A DNA stretch of 64,000 bases from CAWCKS01 sp963763485 (GCA_963763485.1 CAVXOW010000008.1:1-64000), one strand, 5' to 3'; shown: positions 18,955-28,440, counted from the first letter of the stretch. Program-made: numbers and translations. The notes: generated by a model from the letters alone, not told the origin.

Positions 18955-20184
18955 ATGAACTACGATCACTTCTTTGCCGATGCCTTGAGCCGTCTTCACG
19001 AGGAGCGGCGCTACCGCACCTTCGCGGATCTCGAGCGCATCGCCGGACGTTTCCCGCACGCGATCTGGCATTCGCCTCATGGCAAGCGCGACGTCGTGAT
19101 CTGGTGCTCCAACGATTACCTCGGCATGGGCCAGCATCCGAAGGTGATCGGCGCCATGGTCGAGACCGCAACGCGCCTCGGCACCGGCGCCGGGGGGACC
19201 CGCAACATCTCCGGCACCAACCATCCGCTCGTGCAGCTCGAGCAGGAGCTCGCCGACCTGCACGGCAAGGACGCCGCGCTGCTGTTCACTTCGGGTTACG
19301 TATCAAACCAGGCCGGCATCGCGACGCTCGCCAAGCTGCTGCCGAACTGCCTGATCTTCTCCGACGCGCTGAACCACGCCTCGATGATCGAAGGCGTCCG
19401 CAACGCCGGTTGCCGCTACACCATCTTCCGCCACAACGACGCCGGCCACCTCGAGGCGCTGCTCAAGATCGCGGATCCCGACCAGCCGAAGCTGATCGCC
19501 TGCGAGAGCCTGTACTCGATGGACGGCGATGTCGCGCCGTTGCAGACATTCTGCGACCTCGCCGAGCGCTATGGCGCGATGACCTATGTCGACGAAGTGC
19601 ACGCGGTCGGCATGTACGGCGCCCGCGGCGCCGGCATCTGCGAGCGCGACGGGGTGATGGACCGCGTCGACGTGATCGAGGGTACGCTGGCAAAAGCGTT
19701 CGGCTGCCTCGGCGGCTACATCACCGCCAAGGCCGACGTCATCGACGCCGTGCGCTCCTATGCGCCGGGCTTCATCTTCACCACCGCGCTGCCGCCGCCG
19801 GTCTGTGCCGCGGCAACCGCCGCGATCCGGCATCTCAAGACCTCAAGCTGGGAACGCGAGCGGCATCAGGACCGCGCCGCACGGGTCAAGGCGGTGCTGA
19901 ATGCCGCCGGCCTGCCGGTGATGCAGAACTCGACGCACATCGTGCCGGTGTTCGTCGGCGACGCCGAGCGCTGCAAGAAGGCGAGCGACCTTCTGCTGGA
20001 GCAGCACGGCATCTACATCCAGCCGATCAACTATCCGACGGTCGCGCGCGGAACCGAGCGGCTGCGCATTACGCCCTCGCCCTACCACGACGACGCCCTG
20101 ATCGACGTGCTGGCCGAGGCGCTGATCGACGTCTGGGAGCGTCTCGCGCTGCCGCGCGGCACCTACCCGCTGGCGGCGGAGTAG
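18955..20184 (+). CDS. hemA: 5-aminolevulinate synthase
   Basis: 409 residues, the usual length. It condenses glycine and succinyl-CoA to 5-aminolevulinate using PLP, the first step of the C4 heme pathway used by alphaproteobacteria. MNYDHFFADALSRLHEERRYRTFADLERIAG is the typical start. WCSNDYLGMGQHP and GTGAGGTRNISGTNHPL bind the substrates, VDEVHAVGMYG holds the PLP-ring Asp, and Lys247 in EGTLAKAFGCLGG carries PLP. RLRITPSPYH near the end is also conserved. An FNR/FixK-like box sits in the promoter. Siroheme (cysG in this window) draws on the same tetrapyrrole pool. Confidence 0.97.
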   Translation: MNYDHFFADALSRLHEERRYRTFADLERIAGRFPHAIWHSPHGKRDVVIWCSNDYLGMGQHPKVIGAMVETATRLGTGAGGTRNISGTNHPLVQLEQELADLHGKDAALLFTSGYVSNQAGIATLAKLLPNCLIFSDALNHASMIEGVRNAGCRYTIFRHNDAGHLEALLKIADPDQPKLIACESLYSMDGDVAPLQTFCDLAERYGAMTYVDEVHAVGMYGARGAGICERDGVMDRVDVIEGTLAKAFGCLGGYITAKADVIDAVRSYAPGFIFTTALPPPVCAAATAAIRHLKTSSWERERHQDRAARVKAVLNAAGLPVMQNSTHIVPVFVGDAERCKKASDLLLEQHGIYIQPINYPTVARGTERLRITPSPYHDDALIDVLAEALIDVWERLALPRGTYPLAAE

Positions 20185-20308
20185 CTCGCCGGCGGTGGCC
20201 GTTAATCCTGCACCGATCCAGTCCGAGAATCCGTTCGCCCAAAGCCCCGCAAGGCGGTAGTTTGGTGCTGTTTTCGGCCCGCCGCGGCGGGCGACGGAGC
20301 CAAAGCGG

Positions 20309-23300
20309 ATGCTCTCCAGCTGGATCGTGATCGTTGTCGCGTTCGGCTATATCGGCCTCTTGTTCGCGATCGCGAGCTATGGCGACCGGCCCGGGCGCGG
20401 TCCACGCGGCCGCGTCGGCGTCCTGATCTATCCGCTGTCGCTGGCGATCTACTGCACCTCCTGGACCTTCTTCGGCTCGGTCGGCTTTGCCGCGCGGACC
20501 GGGCCTGAGTTCCTCGCGATCTACATCGGCCCGATCATCATGGTCGGGTTTTGCACGCCGCTCCTGCTCCGCGTCATCCGCCTCGCCAAGGCCCAAAAGA
20601 TCACCTCGATCGCCGACTTTATCGCCGCGCGCTATGGCAAGAGCCAGCCGATCGCGGCGATGGTCGCGATCATCGCCATCACCGGTTCGGTGCCCTACAT
20701 CGCCCTGCAGCTGAAGGCGGTCGCGACCTCGCTCGAGACACTTCTGGTCAACGACAGTTTTGGCGGCGGTTTTGCCCCCGTGATCGGCGACATCGCGCTG
20801 ATCGTGACCACGGCGATGGCGCTGTTTGCGGTCGCATTCGGCACCCGCCACACCGACGTCACCGAGCATCAGCACGGGTTGATGCTGGCGGTCGCGTCGG
20901 AGTCGATCGTCAAGCTGGTCGCGTTCCTTGCGGTCGGTGCCTGTGTCACCTTCGTGCTGTTCAGTCCGCACGAGCTGCTGACCCGCGCGCTGCAGAGCCC
21001 GGAAGCCTCGCACGTCCTCAACTACACACCGTCGGCCGGCAGCTTTGCGGTGATGACGCTGCTGTCGTTCTTTGCAACGTTGCTGCTGCCCCGGCAATTC
21101 CACGTCGGCGTGGTCGAGAATGCCGATGAATCCGAGGTCGTACGCGCGCGCTGGATGTTTCCACTCTACCTGGTCGCGATCAACGTATTCGTGATCCCGA
21201 TCGCGCTCGCCGGCCTGATCAAGTTTCCGTTCGGCTCGGTCAATTCCGACATGTATGTGCTGGCGCTGCCGCTTGCCGCCGGCTCACCATGGCTGACCCT
21301 CATCGTGTTCGTCGGCGGCCTGTCGGCGGCGACTGCCATGGTGATCGTCGAAAGCGTGGCGCTCGCGGTGATGGTGTCGAACACCCTAGTGATGCCGATC
21401 CTCTTGCAGCGGCGCGCCGCGACGGCGGCCAACGCCGACGTCGGCAGCATCATCCTCAAGGCGCGGCGGCTTGCGATCTTCGCGGTGCTGCTGCTCGCCT
21501 ACCTGTATTACCGCTCGGCCGGCAATGCACAGCTCGCCTCGATCGGCCTGTTGTCATTCGCGGCTGCCGCACAACTGGCGCCGGCGTTTTTCGGCGGCCT
21601 GATCTGGCGCCGCGCCACCGCGCTCGGCGCCATGGGCGGCATGCTGGTCGGCATTGCAGTGTGGACCTACACACTGCTGCTGCCGAGCTTCGCCGATGCC
21701 GGCATCGTCACCTCCGACATCGTGCGCGATGGCCTGTTCGGCCTGTCGGCACTGCGGCCGCAGGCGCTGTTCGGCACCGAAATGCAGCCCCTGCTGCACG
21801 GCGTGGTCTGGAGCCTCACGCTCAATCTCGTCACCTATATCGCACTGTCGCTGGTGCGCTCGCCGTCCTCGATCGAGCGGCTGCAGGCCGACGTGTTCGG
21901 CCCGGCCAAGTTCGAAACCATTGCGCCGAACTTCCGCCGCTGGCGCGGCGCGGTGACGGTCGGCGACCTCATCGGCGCGGCCGGACAATATCTCGGGCCG
22001 GAGCGGGCACGCGCTTCGTTCGAGGAATTCGCCGCAAGCAACCGCCTGTCGCTGGAGCCGGCGGCGACCGCGGATTTCCAGCTGCTGCGTCACGCCGAGC
22101 GGCTGATCGCTTCCACCATCGGCGTCGCGTCGGCGCGGCGCGTGCTGTCGCTGCTGCTGCGCAAGCGCACGGTGTCGGCGACCGCAGCACTCCGGCTGCT
22201 CGACGATGCCCACGCCGCACTCCACTACAATCAGGAGATCCTGCAGACCGCGCTCAATCATGTCCGGCAGGGCATCGCAGTGTTCAACGCGGATCTCAGG
22301 CTGATCTGCTCGAACCGGCAGTTCGGCGAATTGCTCGACCTGCCGGCGCGCGTCGTCCAGGTCGGCGTGTCCTTGCGCGACATTCTCGAATCGCTCGAGC
22401 CGAAGGCCAATCCGTCCATCGGCGGCACCGACAACTTCGTCGGAAAGCGGCTTGCCGCCTATACCACCGAGGGCGAGCCGTTCCTCGAACGTCTCGTCGA
22501 CCGCAACCTCGTGATCGAGGTGCGCACCAACCGCATGCCGGACGACGGCTTCGTCATCACGTTCTCCGACATCACCCCGAGCGTCGAGGCCGCCGAGGCG
22601 CTGGAGCGCGCCAACGCGACGCTGGAGCGGCGGGTGCGCGAGCGTACCGAGGAGCTGACACGGCTGAACACCGAGCTCGCCCGCGCCAAGAGCGAGGCCG
22701 AAGACGCCAACATCTCCAAGACGCGGTTCCTGGCCGCCGCGAGCCACGACCTGTTGCAGCCGCTGCACGCGGCGCGGCTCTATGTGACAAGCCTCGCCGA
22801 CCGCAAGGTCGAGGGCGATGCCGGGCGGCTGGTCACCAATATCGGCGACTCGCTGGAGGCGATCGAGGAACTGCTCGGCGCGCTGCTCGACATCTCCCGC
22901 CTCGACGCCGGCGCGCTCAAACCTTCGATCACCGGCTTCCGCATCTCCGACATCCTGCGCTCGCTTGAGGTCGAGTTCGCGCCGATCGCGCGCGAGAAGG
23001 GCCTCGATCTGCGCTTCGTGCAGTCGTCGGTACCGATCCAGTCCGACCGCATCCTCATGCTGCGGCTGTTGCAGAACCTGACCTCGAACGCGATCAAGTA
23101 CACCCAGCGCGGCCGCGTTCTGATCGGCTGCCGCCGCCGCGGCAAGTCGCTGCAGATCGACGTCTACGATCGCGGGCTCGGCATTCCCGAGTCCAAGCGG
23201 CGCGATATCTTCAAGGAATTCTACCGGCTCGATCAGGGCGCGCGGATCGCGCGCGGGCTCGGCCTTGGGCTTTCGATCGTGCAACGCATGGCGCGCGTCT

Positions 23301-23818
23301 TGAACCACGGGCTTGCACTCGACGCCAATCGCGGCGGCGGCTCGCATTTCTCGGTCACCGTGCCGATCAGCGACAAGGTCACTTATATCGGCACCATCGC
23401 CAATGTCATGGCCGCCTCGCGCATGCCGCTGGAAGGCGCGCTAATCGTCTGCGTCGAGAACGACCCGGCGATCATCGACGGCATGCGCACGCTGCTGACG
23501 GGCTGGGGCGCCGAGGTGATCGCCGAGACGGACGGCGCGGCGGCGATTGCCGCGATCGAAGCCTCCGGTCTCACGCCGACCGGCATGCTCGTCGACTACC
23601 ATCTGGACCGCGGCAACGGGCTTGCCGTAATCCGCGACATCCGCGAGCGGTTCGGCGAAAGCCTCCCGGCGATCCTGATCACCGCCGATCGCAGCCCGAG
23701 CGTCCGCGAGGCGATCCGATCCTCCAACATCCGCCTGTTCAACAAGCCGATCAAGCCGGCGGCGCTGCGGGCCATGCTCGGCCAGTGGAGCAAGAAGCGG
23801 ATGGTCGCTGCCGAATAA
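20309..23818 (+). CDS. Hybrid histidine kinase with an N-terminal sodium/solute symporter domain (CrbS/MxtR-like)
   Basis: 1169 residues. Residues 1 to about 560 form a multi-helix sodium:solute symporter-like domain, starting MLSSWIVIVVAFGYIGLLFAIASYGDRPG. A PAS-type region about 640-770 (NHVRQGIAVFNADLRLICSNRQF), a coiled coil about 770-805, and a HisKA domain with phospho-acceptor His813 (FLAAASHDLLQPLHAARLY) follow. Next come an ATPase domain (QNLTSNAIKYTQRG, RGLGLGLSIVQRMA) and a C-terminal receiver with Asp1096 (GMLVDYHLDRGNG). This is the CrbS/MxtR architecture, which in other proteobacteria senses acetate or a related solute and controls acetyl-CoA synthetase with a LuxR-type partner. 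A probable partner is encoded convergently at 24234-24920. Confidence 0.92.
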   Translation: MLSSWIVIVVAFGYIGLLFAIASYGDRPGRGPRGRVGVLIYPLSLAIYCTSWTFFGSVGFAARTGPEFLAIYIGPIIMVGFCTPLLLRVIRLAKAQKITSIADFIAARYGKSQPIAAMVAIIAITGSVPYIALQLKAVATSLETLLVNDSFGGGFAPVIGDIALIVTTAMALFAVAFGTRHTDVTEHQHGLMLAVASESIVKLVAFLAVGACVTFVLFSPHELLTRALQSPEASHVLNYTPSAGSFAVMTLLSFFATLLLPRQFHVGVVENADESEVVRARWMFPLYLVAINVFVIPIALAGLIKFPFGSVNSDMYVLALPLAAGSPWLTLIVFVGGLSAATAMVIVESVALAVMVSNTLVMPILLQRRAATAANADVGSIILKARRLAIFAVLLLAYLYYRSAGNAQLASIGLLSFAAAAQLAPAFFGGLIWRRATALGAMGGMLVGIAVWTYTLLLPSFADAGIVTSDIVRDGLFGLSALRPQALFGTEMQPLLHGVVWSLTLNLVTYIALSLVRSPSSIERLQADVFGPAKFETIAPNFRRWRGAVTVGDLIGAAGQYLGPERARASFEEFAASNRLSLEPAATADFQLLRHAERLIASTIGVASARRVLSLLLRKRTVSATAALRLLDDAHAALHYNQEILQTALNHVRQGIAVFNADLRLICSNRQFGELLDLPARVVQVGVSLRDILESLEPKANPSIGGTDNFVGKRLAAYTTEGEPFLERLVDRNLVIEVRTNRMPDDGFVITFSDITPSVEAAEALERANATLERRVRERTEELTRLNTELARAKSEAEDANISKTRFLAAASHDLLQPLHAARLYVTSLADRKVEGDAGRLVTNIGDSLEAIEELLGALLDISRLDAGALKPSITGFRISDILRSLEVEFAPIAREKGLDLRFVQSSVPIQSDRILMLRLLQNLTSNAIKYTQRGRVLIGCRRRGKSLQIDVYDRGLGIPESKRRDIFKEFYRLDQGARIARGLGLGLSIVQRMARVLNHGLALDANRGGGSHFSVTVPISDKVTYIGTIANVMAASRMPLEGALIVCVENDPAIIDGMRTLLTGWGAEVIAETDGAAAIAAIEASGLTPTGMLVDYHLDRGNGLAVIRDIRERFGESLPAILITADRSPSVREAIRSSNIRLFNKPIKPAALRAMLGQWSKKRMVAAE

Positions 23819-23833
23819 GCTCCGCGCGAGTTG

Positions 23834-24229
23834 ATGATGGGTATTCAACGTTCGCTGCGGGGGATGCTTGCGACGGTCGCCGCACTGACCCTGATGACGG
23901 TCGGAGCACTCGCGGCAGATGCCGCTCGGCCTGCAAGCCAATCGGACGACCTTTCGTCGTCCCACGGCGATATCGACCGTGCCAAGATCGAGCGCGCCGA
24001 ACCTGGCAAGGAGTGGTGGCGGGATGTCATCGCGCGCTTCCCGAACTGCGCCACGCTCACCGACGGCTGCCAGAGCTGCGTGCCTGATGGCAACAGCCTG
24101 ACGTGCTCAAGTCCCGGGATCGCCTGCACGCGCAGCGAATGGCGCTGCTCGGCTGAAATCAAGCAGGAGCCTCAGCCGAAGGACGAGAAGCCGGCGCCAA
24201 CTGACGAAATACCGCCGTCGAAGCCGTAA
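23834..24229 (+). CDS. Small secreted Cys-rich protein of unknown function
   Basis: About 131 residues. The start is ATG 23834 or 23837. A Sec signal peptide (MLATVAALTLMTVGALA, ending near AAD) is followed by a charged linker, then a Cys-rich block NCATLTDGCQSCVPDGNSLTCSSPGIACT...WRCSA with seven Cys, and a Pro/Lys-rich tail. The Cys content suggests a disulfide-stabilised periplasmic protein. It starts 16 bases after the giant kinase stop, so it could be co-transcribed with it, and it ends 5 bases from the convergent regulator gene. Confidence 0.7.
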   Translation: MMGIQRSLRGMLATVAALTLMTVGALAADAARPASQSDDLSSSHGDIDRAKIERAEPGKEWWRDVIARFPNCATLTDGCQSCVPDGNSLTCSSPGIACTRSEWRCSAEIKQEPQPKDEKPAPTDEIPPSKP

Positions 24230-24233
24230 GGAA

Positions 24234-24920
24234 TTACGGCGCGGTCGGCGGCGCGAAGTCGGATTGCCGCCACTGGCTGCCGGCGATGCGCGACGCCATG
24301 ATCACCGCCTGGGTGCGGCTCTCGACGCCGAGCTTCTGCAGGATCGCCGAGACGTGAGCCTTGATGGTCGCCTCGGAGACGCCAAGCTCATAGGCGATCT
24401 GCTTGTTCAAGAGCCCCTGCGACAGCATCATCAGCACCCGCACCTGCTGCGGCGTCAGAGTGATGAGCCGGTCGCGCAAGCGCGCCGTCTCGGGGTCGGT
24501 CGCAGCCGAGAGATCGACGTCGGCGGGGATCCAGACGTCGCCGGCGAGAATCTTGGTGAACGCATCGCGCAACGTGTCGGCGCCGAAGCGCTTCGGGATG
24601 AAGCCGGAGGCGCCGAAGTCGAGCGACCGCCTGATCGTCTCGCCATCATCGGTCGCCGACACGATCACAACGGGCACATCGGGAAATTGCGCGCGTAGAT
24701 AGATCAACCCGGAGAAGCCGCTGATCCCCGGCATGGTGAGGTCGAGCAGGATCAGGTCGACGTCGCTGTCCTGCTCAAGCAGTTTCGTCAGTTCTTCGAA
24801 TGAGCCGGCTTCCTCGATGGTCGCGGCGCCCACCGCGTCGGTCACGGCGCCACGCAGCGCTCCGCGGAACAGTGGATGATCGTCAGCGATCACAAGGCGG
24901 GCATTTGCGGTGGAAATCAT
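24234..24920 (-). CDS. LuxR-type response regulator (CrbR/ErdR-like)
   Basis: 228 residues. The receiver domain starts with LVIADDHPLFRGAL (acidic pair at 13-14) and has phospho-acceptor Asp60 in LILLDLTMPGISG. A LuxR/NarL helix-turn-helix lies in the last 70 residues: LTPQQVRVLMMLSQGLLNKQIAYELGVSEATIKAHVSAILQKL. ATG 24920 is preferred to 24929 because LuxR regulators start just before the receiver. It is convergent with the SSS-domain kinase across one small gene, and divergent from the MHS transporter. In CrbS/CrbR systems the regulator activates acs, so pairing with the kinase is a family-based inference. Confidence 0.9.
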   Translation of the reverse strand: MISTANARLVIADDHPLFRGALRGAVTDAVGAATIEEAGSFEELTKLLEQDSDVDLILLDLTMPGISGFSGLIYLRAQFPDVPVVIVSATDDGETIRRSLDFGASGFIPKRFGADTLRDAFTKILAGDVWIPADVDLSAATDPETARLRDRLITLTPQQVRVLMMLSQGLLNKQIAYELGVSEATIKAHVSAILQKLGVESRTQAVIMASRIAGSQWRQSDFAPPTAP

Positions 24921-25247
24921 TCGAACCACTCAGGTGCAACTTGGGAATTCACATCACTCAATAGTCGTACGACCGAAGATCAATACATCACTGCTCGACC
25001 GGCTCTTGCAAGCGCAACTCGACTTAACTTGCCAAATTCGTAGGCGTTTGTGGTTCTGCTGCGTCGCAATAGGGACCATCAAGTTCGTGCAGCTGTGCGC
25101 ATCCCGAAGCTCGGCGCACGCGACGCCAAAAGTCTTATAGGGCGCTGTTTCGCAGCAATGTTATTTTAGATCAATTCCTGAATTTCGCGAAGTCGACAAA
25201 GATCGGCGACCGAATCGACTTCAATCTAACCCATGGGGAGCGCTCAT
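24921..25247. promoter_or_regulatory. Divergent promoter region between the LuxR regulator and the MHS transporter
   Basis: About 325 bases without a gene, distinctly AT-richer than its surroundings. It contains a perfect 10-bp palindrome GTCGTACGAC near 24965-24974. Neither a clear sigma-54 nor an FNR-type site is present. A target of the neighbouring LuxR regulator is plausible but not shown. Confidence 0.4.
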
Positions 25248-26879
25248 ATGGCAATGGCTGGTGCTGTCGGAGGTGACGTCCGCAGGCGCGGAATGACCGG
25301 CGAAGAGAGGATGGTCATCTTCGCCTCGTCACTCGGCACGGTGTTCGAGTGGTATGACTTCTACATTTACGGCACGCTCGCGCCGTTCCTGGCGAAATAC
25401 TTTTTCACGGCGGTGCCGCCGAATGTTGCCTTTATCTTCACGCTGCTTGCCTTCGCCGCCGGCTTTGCGGTTCGACCGCTCGGCGCGCTGATTTTCGGCC
25501 GGCTCGGCGACATGATCGGCCGTAAATACACCTTCCTCATCACGATGTCGCTGATGGGTGTCGGCACCTTCTTCATCGGCCTGTTGCCGGGCTATGGGAC
25601 CTGGGGCATCGCCGCGCCGATCGTCTTGATCGCGCTGCGCCTGGTGCAAGGCCTGGCGCTCGGCGGGGAGTACGGCGGGGCTGCGATCTATGTCGCAGAG
25701 CACGCGCCGCAGAACCAGAAGGGCTATTACACGTCGTGGATCCAAACCACCGCGACGCTCGGCTTGTTCATGGCGCTGTTGTTGATCCTGGGCATCCGCA
25801 ATGTGCAAGGCGAGGACACCTTCGGCGACTGGGGCTGGCGCGTGCCGTTCCTGCTGTCCTCGATCCTCTTGATCGTGTCGATCTGGATCCGCATCCAGTT
25901 GAACGAATCTCCGGTGTTCCAGCGCATGAAGGACGAGGGCCGCACCTCGAAGCGTCCCTTGACTGAGGCATTCGGCCAGTGGTCGAATGCCAAGATCGCG
26001 ATCCTGGCGCTGCTCGGCGCCACCGCCGGCGAAGCCGTGGTCTGGTACGGCGGCCAGTTCTACGCGCTGTTCTTCCTGACCCAGACGCTGAAGGTTCCGG
26101 GCACCAACGCGCAGATCATGATCGCGCTGGGGCTCTTGCTCGGCACGCCGTTCTTCATCGTGTTCGGCTGGTTGTCCGACAGGATCGGCCGCAAGCCGAT
26201 CATCCTCGCCGGCTTCCTGCTCGCGGCAGTGACTTACTTTCCGCTGTTCAAGGGCATCACGCACTTCGCCAACCCGAAGCTCGAGGCAGCGCTGGCGTCG
26301 TCACCGGTGACCGTGATCGCCGATCCGGCGAGTTGCTCGTTCCAGTTCAAGGCGACGGGCACCGAAAGCTTCACAACCGGCTGCGACGTGGCCAAGGCCA
26401 CGCTCGTCAACCTGTCGGTGAACTATGAGAACCAGGCAGCTGCGGCGGGTTCACCCGCCACGGTCAAGGTCGGTGACAAGACTTTCGTGAGCACCATGCC
26501 CGATTTCGCCAAGGCTGTTACCGCCGAAATCGGAAACCACTATCCGAAGGGCGCAGCGGTTGCCGACATCAACTATCCGATGACGATCCTGCTGCTGTGG
26601 ATCCTCGTGATCTACGTCACGATGGTGTACGGACCGATCGCCGCCTGGCTGGTCGAGCTGTTCCCAGCCCGCATCCGCTACAGCGGCGTGTCGCTGCCCT
26701 ACCACATCGGCAACGGCTGGTTCGGCGGCTTCCTGCCCGCGACCGTGTTCGCGATCGTGGCCACGACCGGAAACATCTATTCCGGCCTTTGGTACCCTAT
26801 CATCATCGCGGCGGGCAGCCTCGTGATCGGTTTCCTGTTCCTGCCTGAGACCAAGGACGTCGACATCACCAAGACCTGA
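25248..26879 (+). CDS. MFS transporter, metabolite:H+ symporter (MHS) family, with a large loop insert
   Basis: 543 residues from ATG 25248, which has GGGGAG at the right distance (an in-frame ATG also lies at 25233). MHS features: SSLGTVFEWYDFYIYGTLAPFLAKYFF in TM1, the RPLGALIFGRLGDMIGRKYTFL loop, VQGLALGGEYGGAAIYVAEHAP in TM4, and WLSDRIGRKPI. Between the eighth and ninth helices, about residues 335-440, lies an extra polar segment with two Cys (PASCSFQ, TTGCDVA), so this member is about 100 residues longer than ShiA/ProP-type proteins. MHS members move organic acids or osmolytes. The placement beside a CrbS/CrbR-like system suggests a carboxylate. Confidence 0.92.
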   Translation: MAMAGAVGGDVRRRGMTGEERMVIFASSLGTVFEWYDFYIYGTLAPFLAKYFFTAVPPNVAFIFTLLAFAAGFAVRPLGALIFGRLGDMIGRKYTFLITMSLMGVGTFFIGLLPGYGTWGIAAPIVLIALRLVQGLALGGEYGGAAIYVAEHAPQNQKGYYTSWIQTTATLGLFMALLLILGIRNVQGEDTFGDWGWRVPFLLSSILLIVSIWIRIQLNESPVFQRMKDEGRTSKRPLTEAFGQWSNAKIAILALLGATAGEAVVWYGGQFYALFFLTQTLKVPGTNAQIMIALGLLLGTPFFIVFGWLSDRIGRKPIILAGFLLAAVTYFPLFKGITHFANPKLEAALASSPVTVIADPASCSFQFKATGTESFTTGCDVAKATLVNLSVNYENQAAAAGSPATVKVGDKTFVSTMPDFAKAVTAEIGNHYPKGAAVADINYPMTILLLWILVIYVTMVYGPIAAWLVELFPARIRYSGVSLPYHIGNGWFGGFLPATVFAIVATTGNIYSGLWYPIIIAAGSLVIGFLFLPETKDVDITKT

Positions 26880-26903
26880 CGTCGCAAGAATCGTTCAAGA
26901 GCG

Positions 26904-26938
26904 ATCGGCCGCGGAGACAACTCCGCGGCCGATTTTTT
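26904..26938 (+). terminator. Rho-independent terminator after the MHS transporter
   Basis: ATCGGCCGCGGAG, loop ACAA, CTCCGCGGCCGAT, then TTTTT: a 13-bp perfect stem and a T run, 25 bases after the stop. Confidence 0.92.
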
Positions 26939-26946
26939 GAGCGCCG

Positions 26947-28440
26947 TCAGGAAACCGCCGCAACCAGCGCCGACAACTCCGCTTCGTTGTCAGCAACGCC
27001 GAAAACATAACGGTCCGGCCGGGCGAGCACCGCCCTGTGGCCGATCGCGCGCAGCCAATCCGCCACCTCGCTGTGCGAGCTATCGACGCAAACCACCCCG
27101 CGGTCCTCAAGTTCGCGCGCGAGCGCTGCCGGGGCTGACCGGATGAGATCGCACTCGACCAGCAGGCAAAACCGCGATCCGACGCGATCATCGAGCCGCG
27201 CGCCGTCGGACAAGGTTGGCTGGATGATGAGGCGCCCGACCTGATTGCTGTGGCCCCAGTGGAAGGAGCGCCCGAGACGCGGCTTTTCCACGCGGATCTG
27301 CAGCGTGTTCTCCGCGCTTTTCGATGTGTTGGGCAGCGCCACGTCGGTCGCCCTGGTATTGATGATGCCGCCGAATTTGACGGCAAGCTCGATGTACTCG
27401 CGAACGTGCGGAAAGCGCTCGGTCTGGTAGCTGTCCAGCAGATCGTCGCCGAACTCGCCGCGCAACACGCCGATCAGCTTCCAGCCGAGATTGGCGACAT
27501 CGCGTATACCCGCGCACATCCCCTGCCCGAGGAACGGCGGGGTCTGATGCGCGGCATCGCCCGCAATCAGCAGGCGGCCACGGCGCCAGCGTTCCGCGAT
27601 CACCGAATGGAAGGTGTAGACCGCGCTGCGCTCCAGCTCGGCATCATCGGGCGTGATCCACCGGCTCAGCAGCGCCCATACGCGCGCCGGATCGGCCATT
27701 CGCGCCGAGGGCTCGTCATCCTTCAGCGTGATCTCCCAGCGCCGGCGATCGCCGGTGCCCCGTACATAGGTGGCGGGCCGCTCCGGATCGCAGAACTGCA
27801 GGCTGATGTCGCCGAGGTCGGGCCGCGGCCGCTTCAAAATTGCATCGATCACCAGCCAGCGCTCGTGGAAGCCAAGATCCACCTGCCCGGATCCGATCAG
27901 GCGGCGGATCAGCGAGCGCGCACCGTCGCAGCCGGCGACGTAACGCACGTTCGCGGCGCAAAGCTTGCCCGTGCCGAGGTCCTCGAACCGGACCACGAGA
28001 CCGTCGGCATGCTCCTCGACGGCAAAGGCCTCGCACCGCTCGCGAACGGTGACCGAAGGCCAGCGCGTCAGACCCTTGCGCAGCACGTCCTCGAGTTCCG
28101 GTTGGTGAAAGCGGTAGCTGGTGTTCCAGCCATGCGGCTTGGTCGGTTGCAGGCGCGACCAATCAAGAATGATGCGGCCCGCCGGATCGAGAAAGCGCAT
28201 GCCGGTAGACAAGGCGAGATGGGGCAGCAGCGCTTCGGCCAGCCCGATCGACTGGAAAACCCGCATCACCTCGTCGTCGAAGTGAACCGCTCGCGGCAGG
28301 TGGTAGGCGGCCGCTTCCTTCTCGAGCACGAGGACCGAAATGCCGGCCTGGCCGAGGATGTTGGCGAGCGTTGCGCCGACCGGTCCCAGCCCGACGATCG
28401 CGACGTCGCAACGGAAGTATGAAGAGCCGATCTGATCCAT
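26947..28440 (-). CDS. FAD-dependent aromatic monooxygenase (MhpA-like)
   Basis: 497 residues. The FAD-binding motif is VAIVGLGPVGATLANILGQAG with LVLEKE at the end of strand two. DGARS and RLLIAGDAAHQTPPFLGQGM are the second and third flavin motifs of class A flavoprotein monooxygenases. NAD(P)H-driven hydroxylation of a phenolic ring is typical; the closest named relative is 3-(3-hydroxyphenyl)propionate hydroxylase MhpA. No ring-cleavage genes are adjacent, so the substrate is open. Its gene ends just after the transporter's terminator, in convergent orientation. Confidence 0.88.
   Translation of the reverse strand: MDQIGSSYFRCDVAIVGLGPVGATLANILGQAGISVLVLEKEAAAYHLPRAVHFDDEVMRVFQSIGLAEALLPHLALSTGMRFLDPAGRIILDWSRLQPTKPHGWNTSYRFHQPELEDVLRKGLTRWPSVTVRERCEAFAVEEHADGLVVRFEDLGTGKLCAANVRYVAGCDGARSLIRRLIGSGQVDLGFHERWLVIDAILKRPRPDLGDISLQFCDPERPATYVRGTGDRRRWEITLKDDEPSARMADPARVWALLSRWITPDDAELERSAVYTFHSVIAERWRRGRLLIAGDAAHQTPPFLGQGMCAGIRDVANLGWKLIGVLRGEFGDDLLDSYQTERFPHVREYIELAVKFGGIINTRATDVALPNTSKSAENTLQIRVEKPRLGRSFHWGHSNQVGRLIIQPTLSDGARLDDRVGSRFCLLVECDLIRSAPAALARELEDRGVVCVDSSHSEVADWLRAIGHRAVLARPDRYVFGVADNEAELSALVAAVS

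Noticed and set aside
21554..23347. A 597-codon minus-strand frame antisense to the SSS kinase
   Set aside because: Shadow of the kinase in high-GC DNA, with no recognisable motif.
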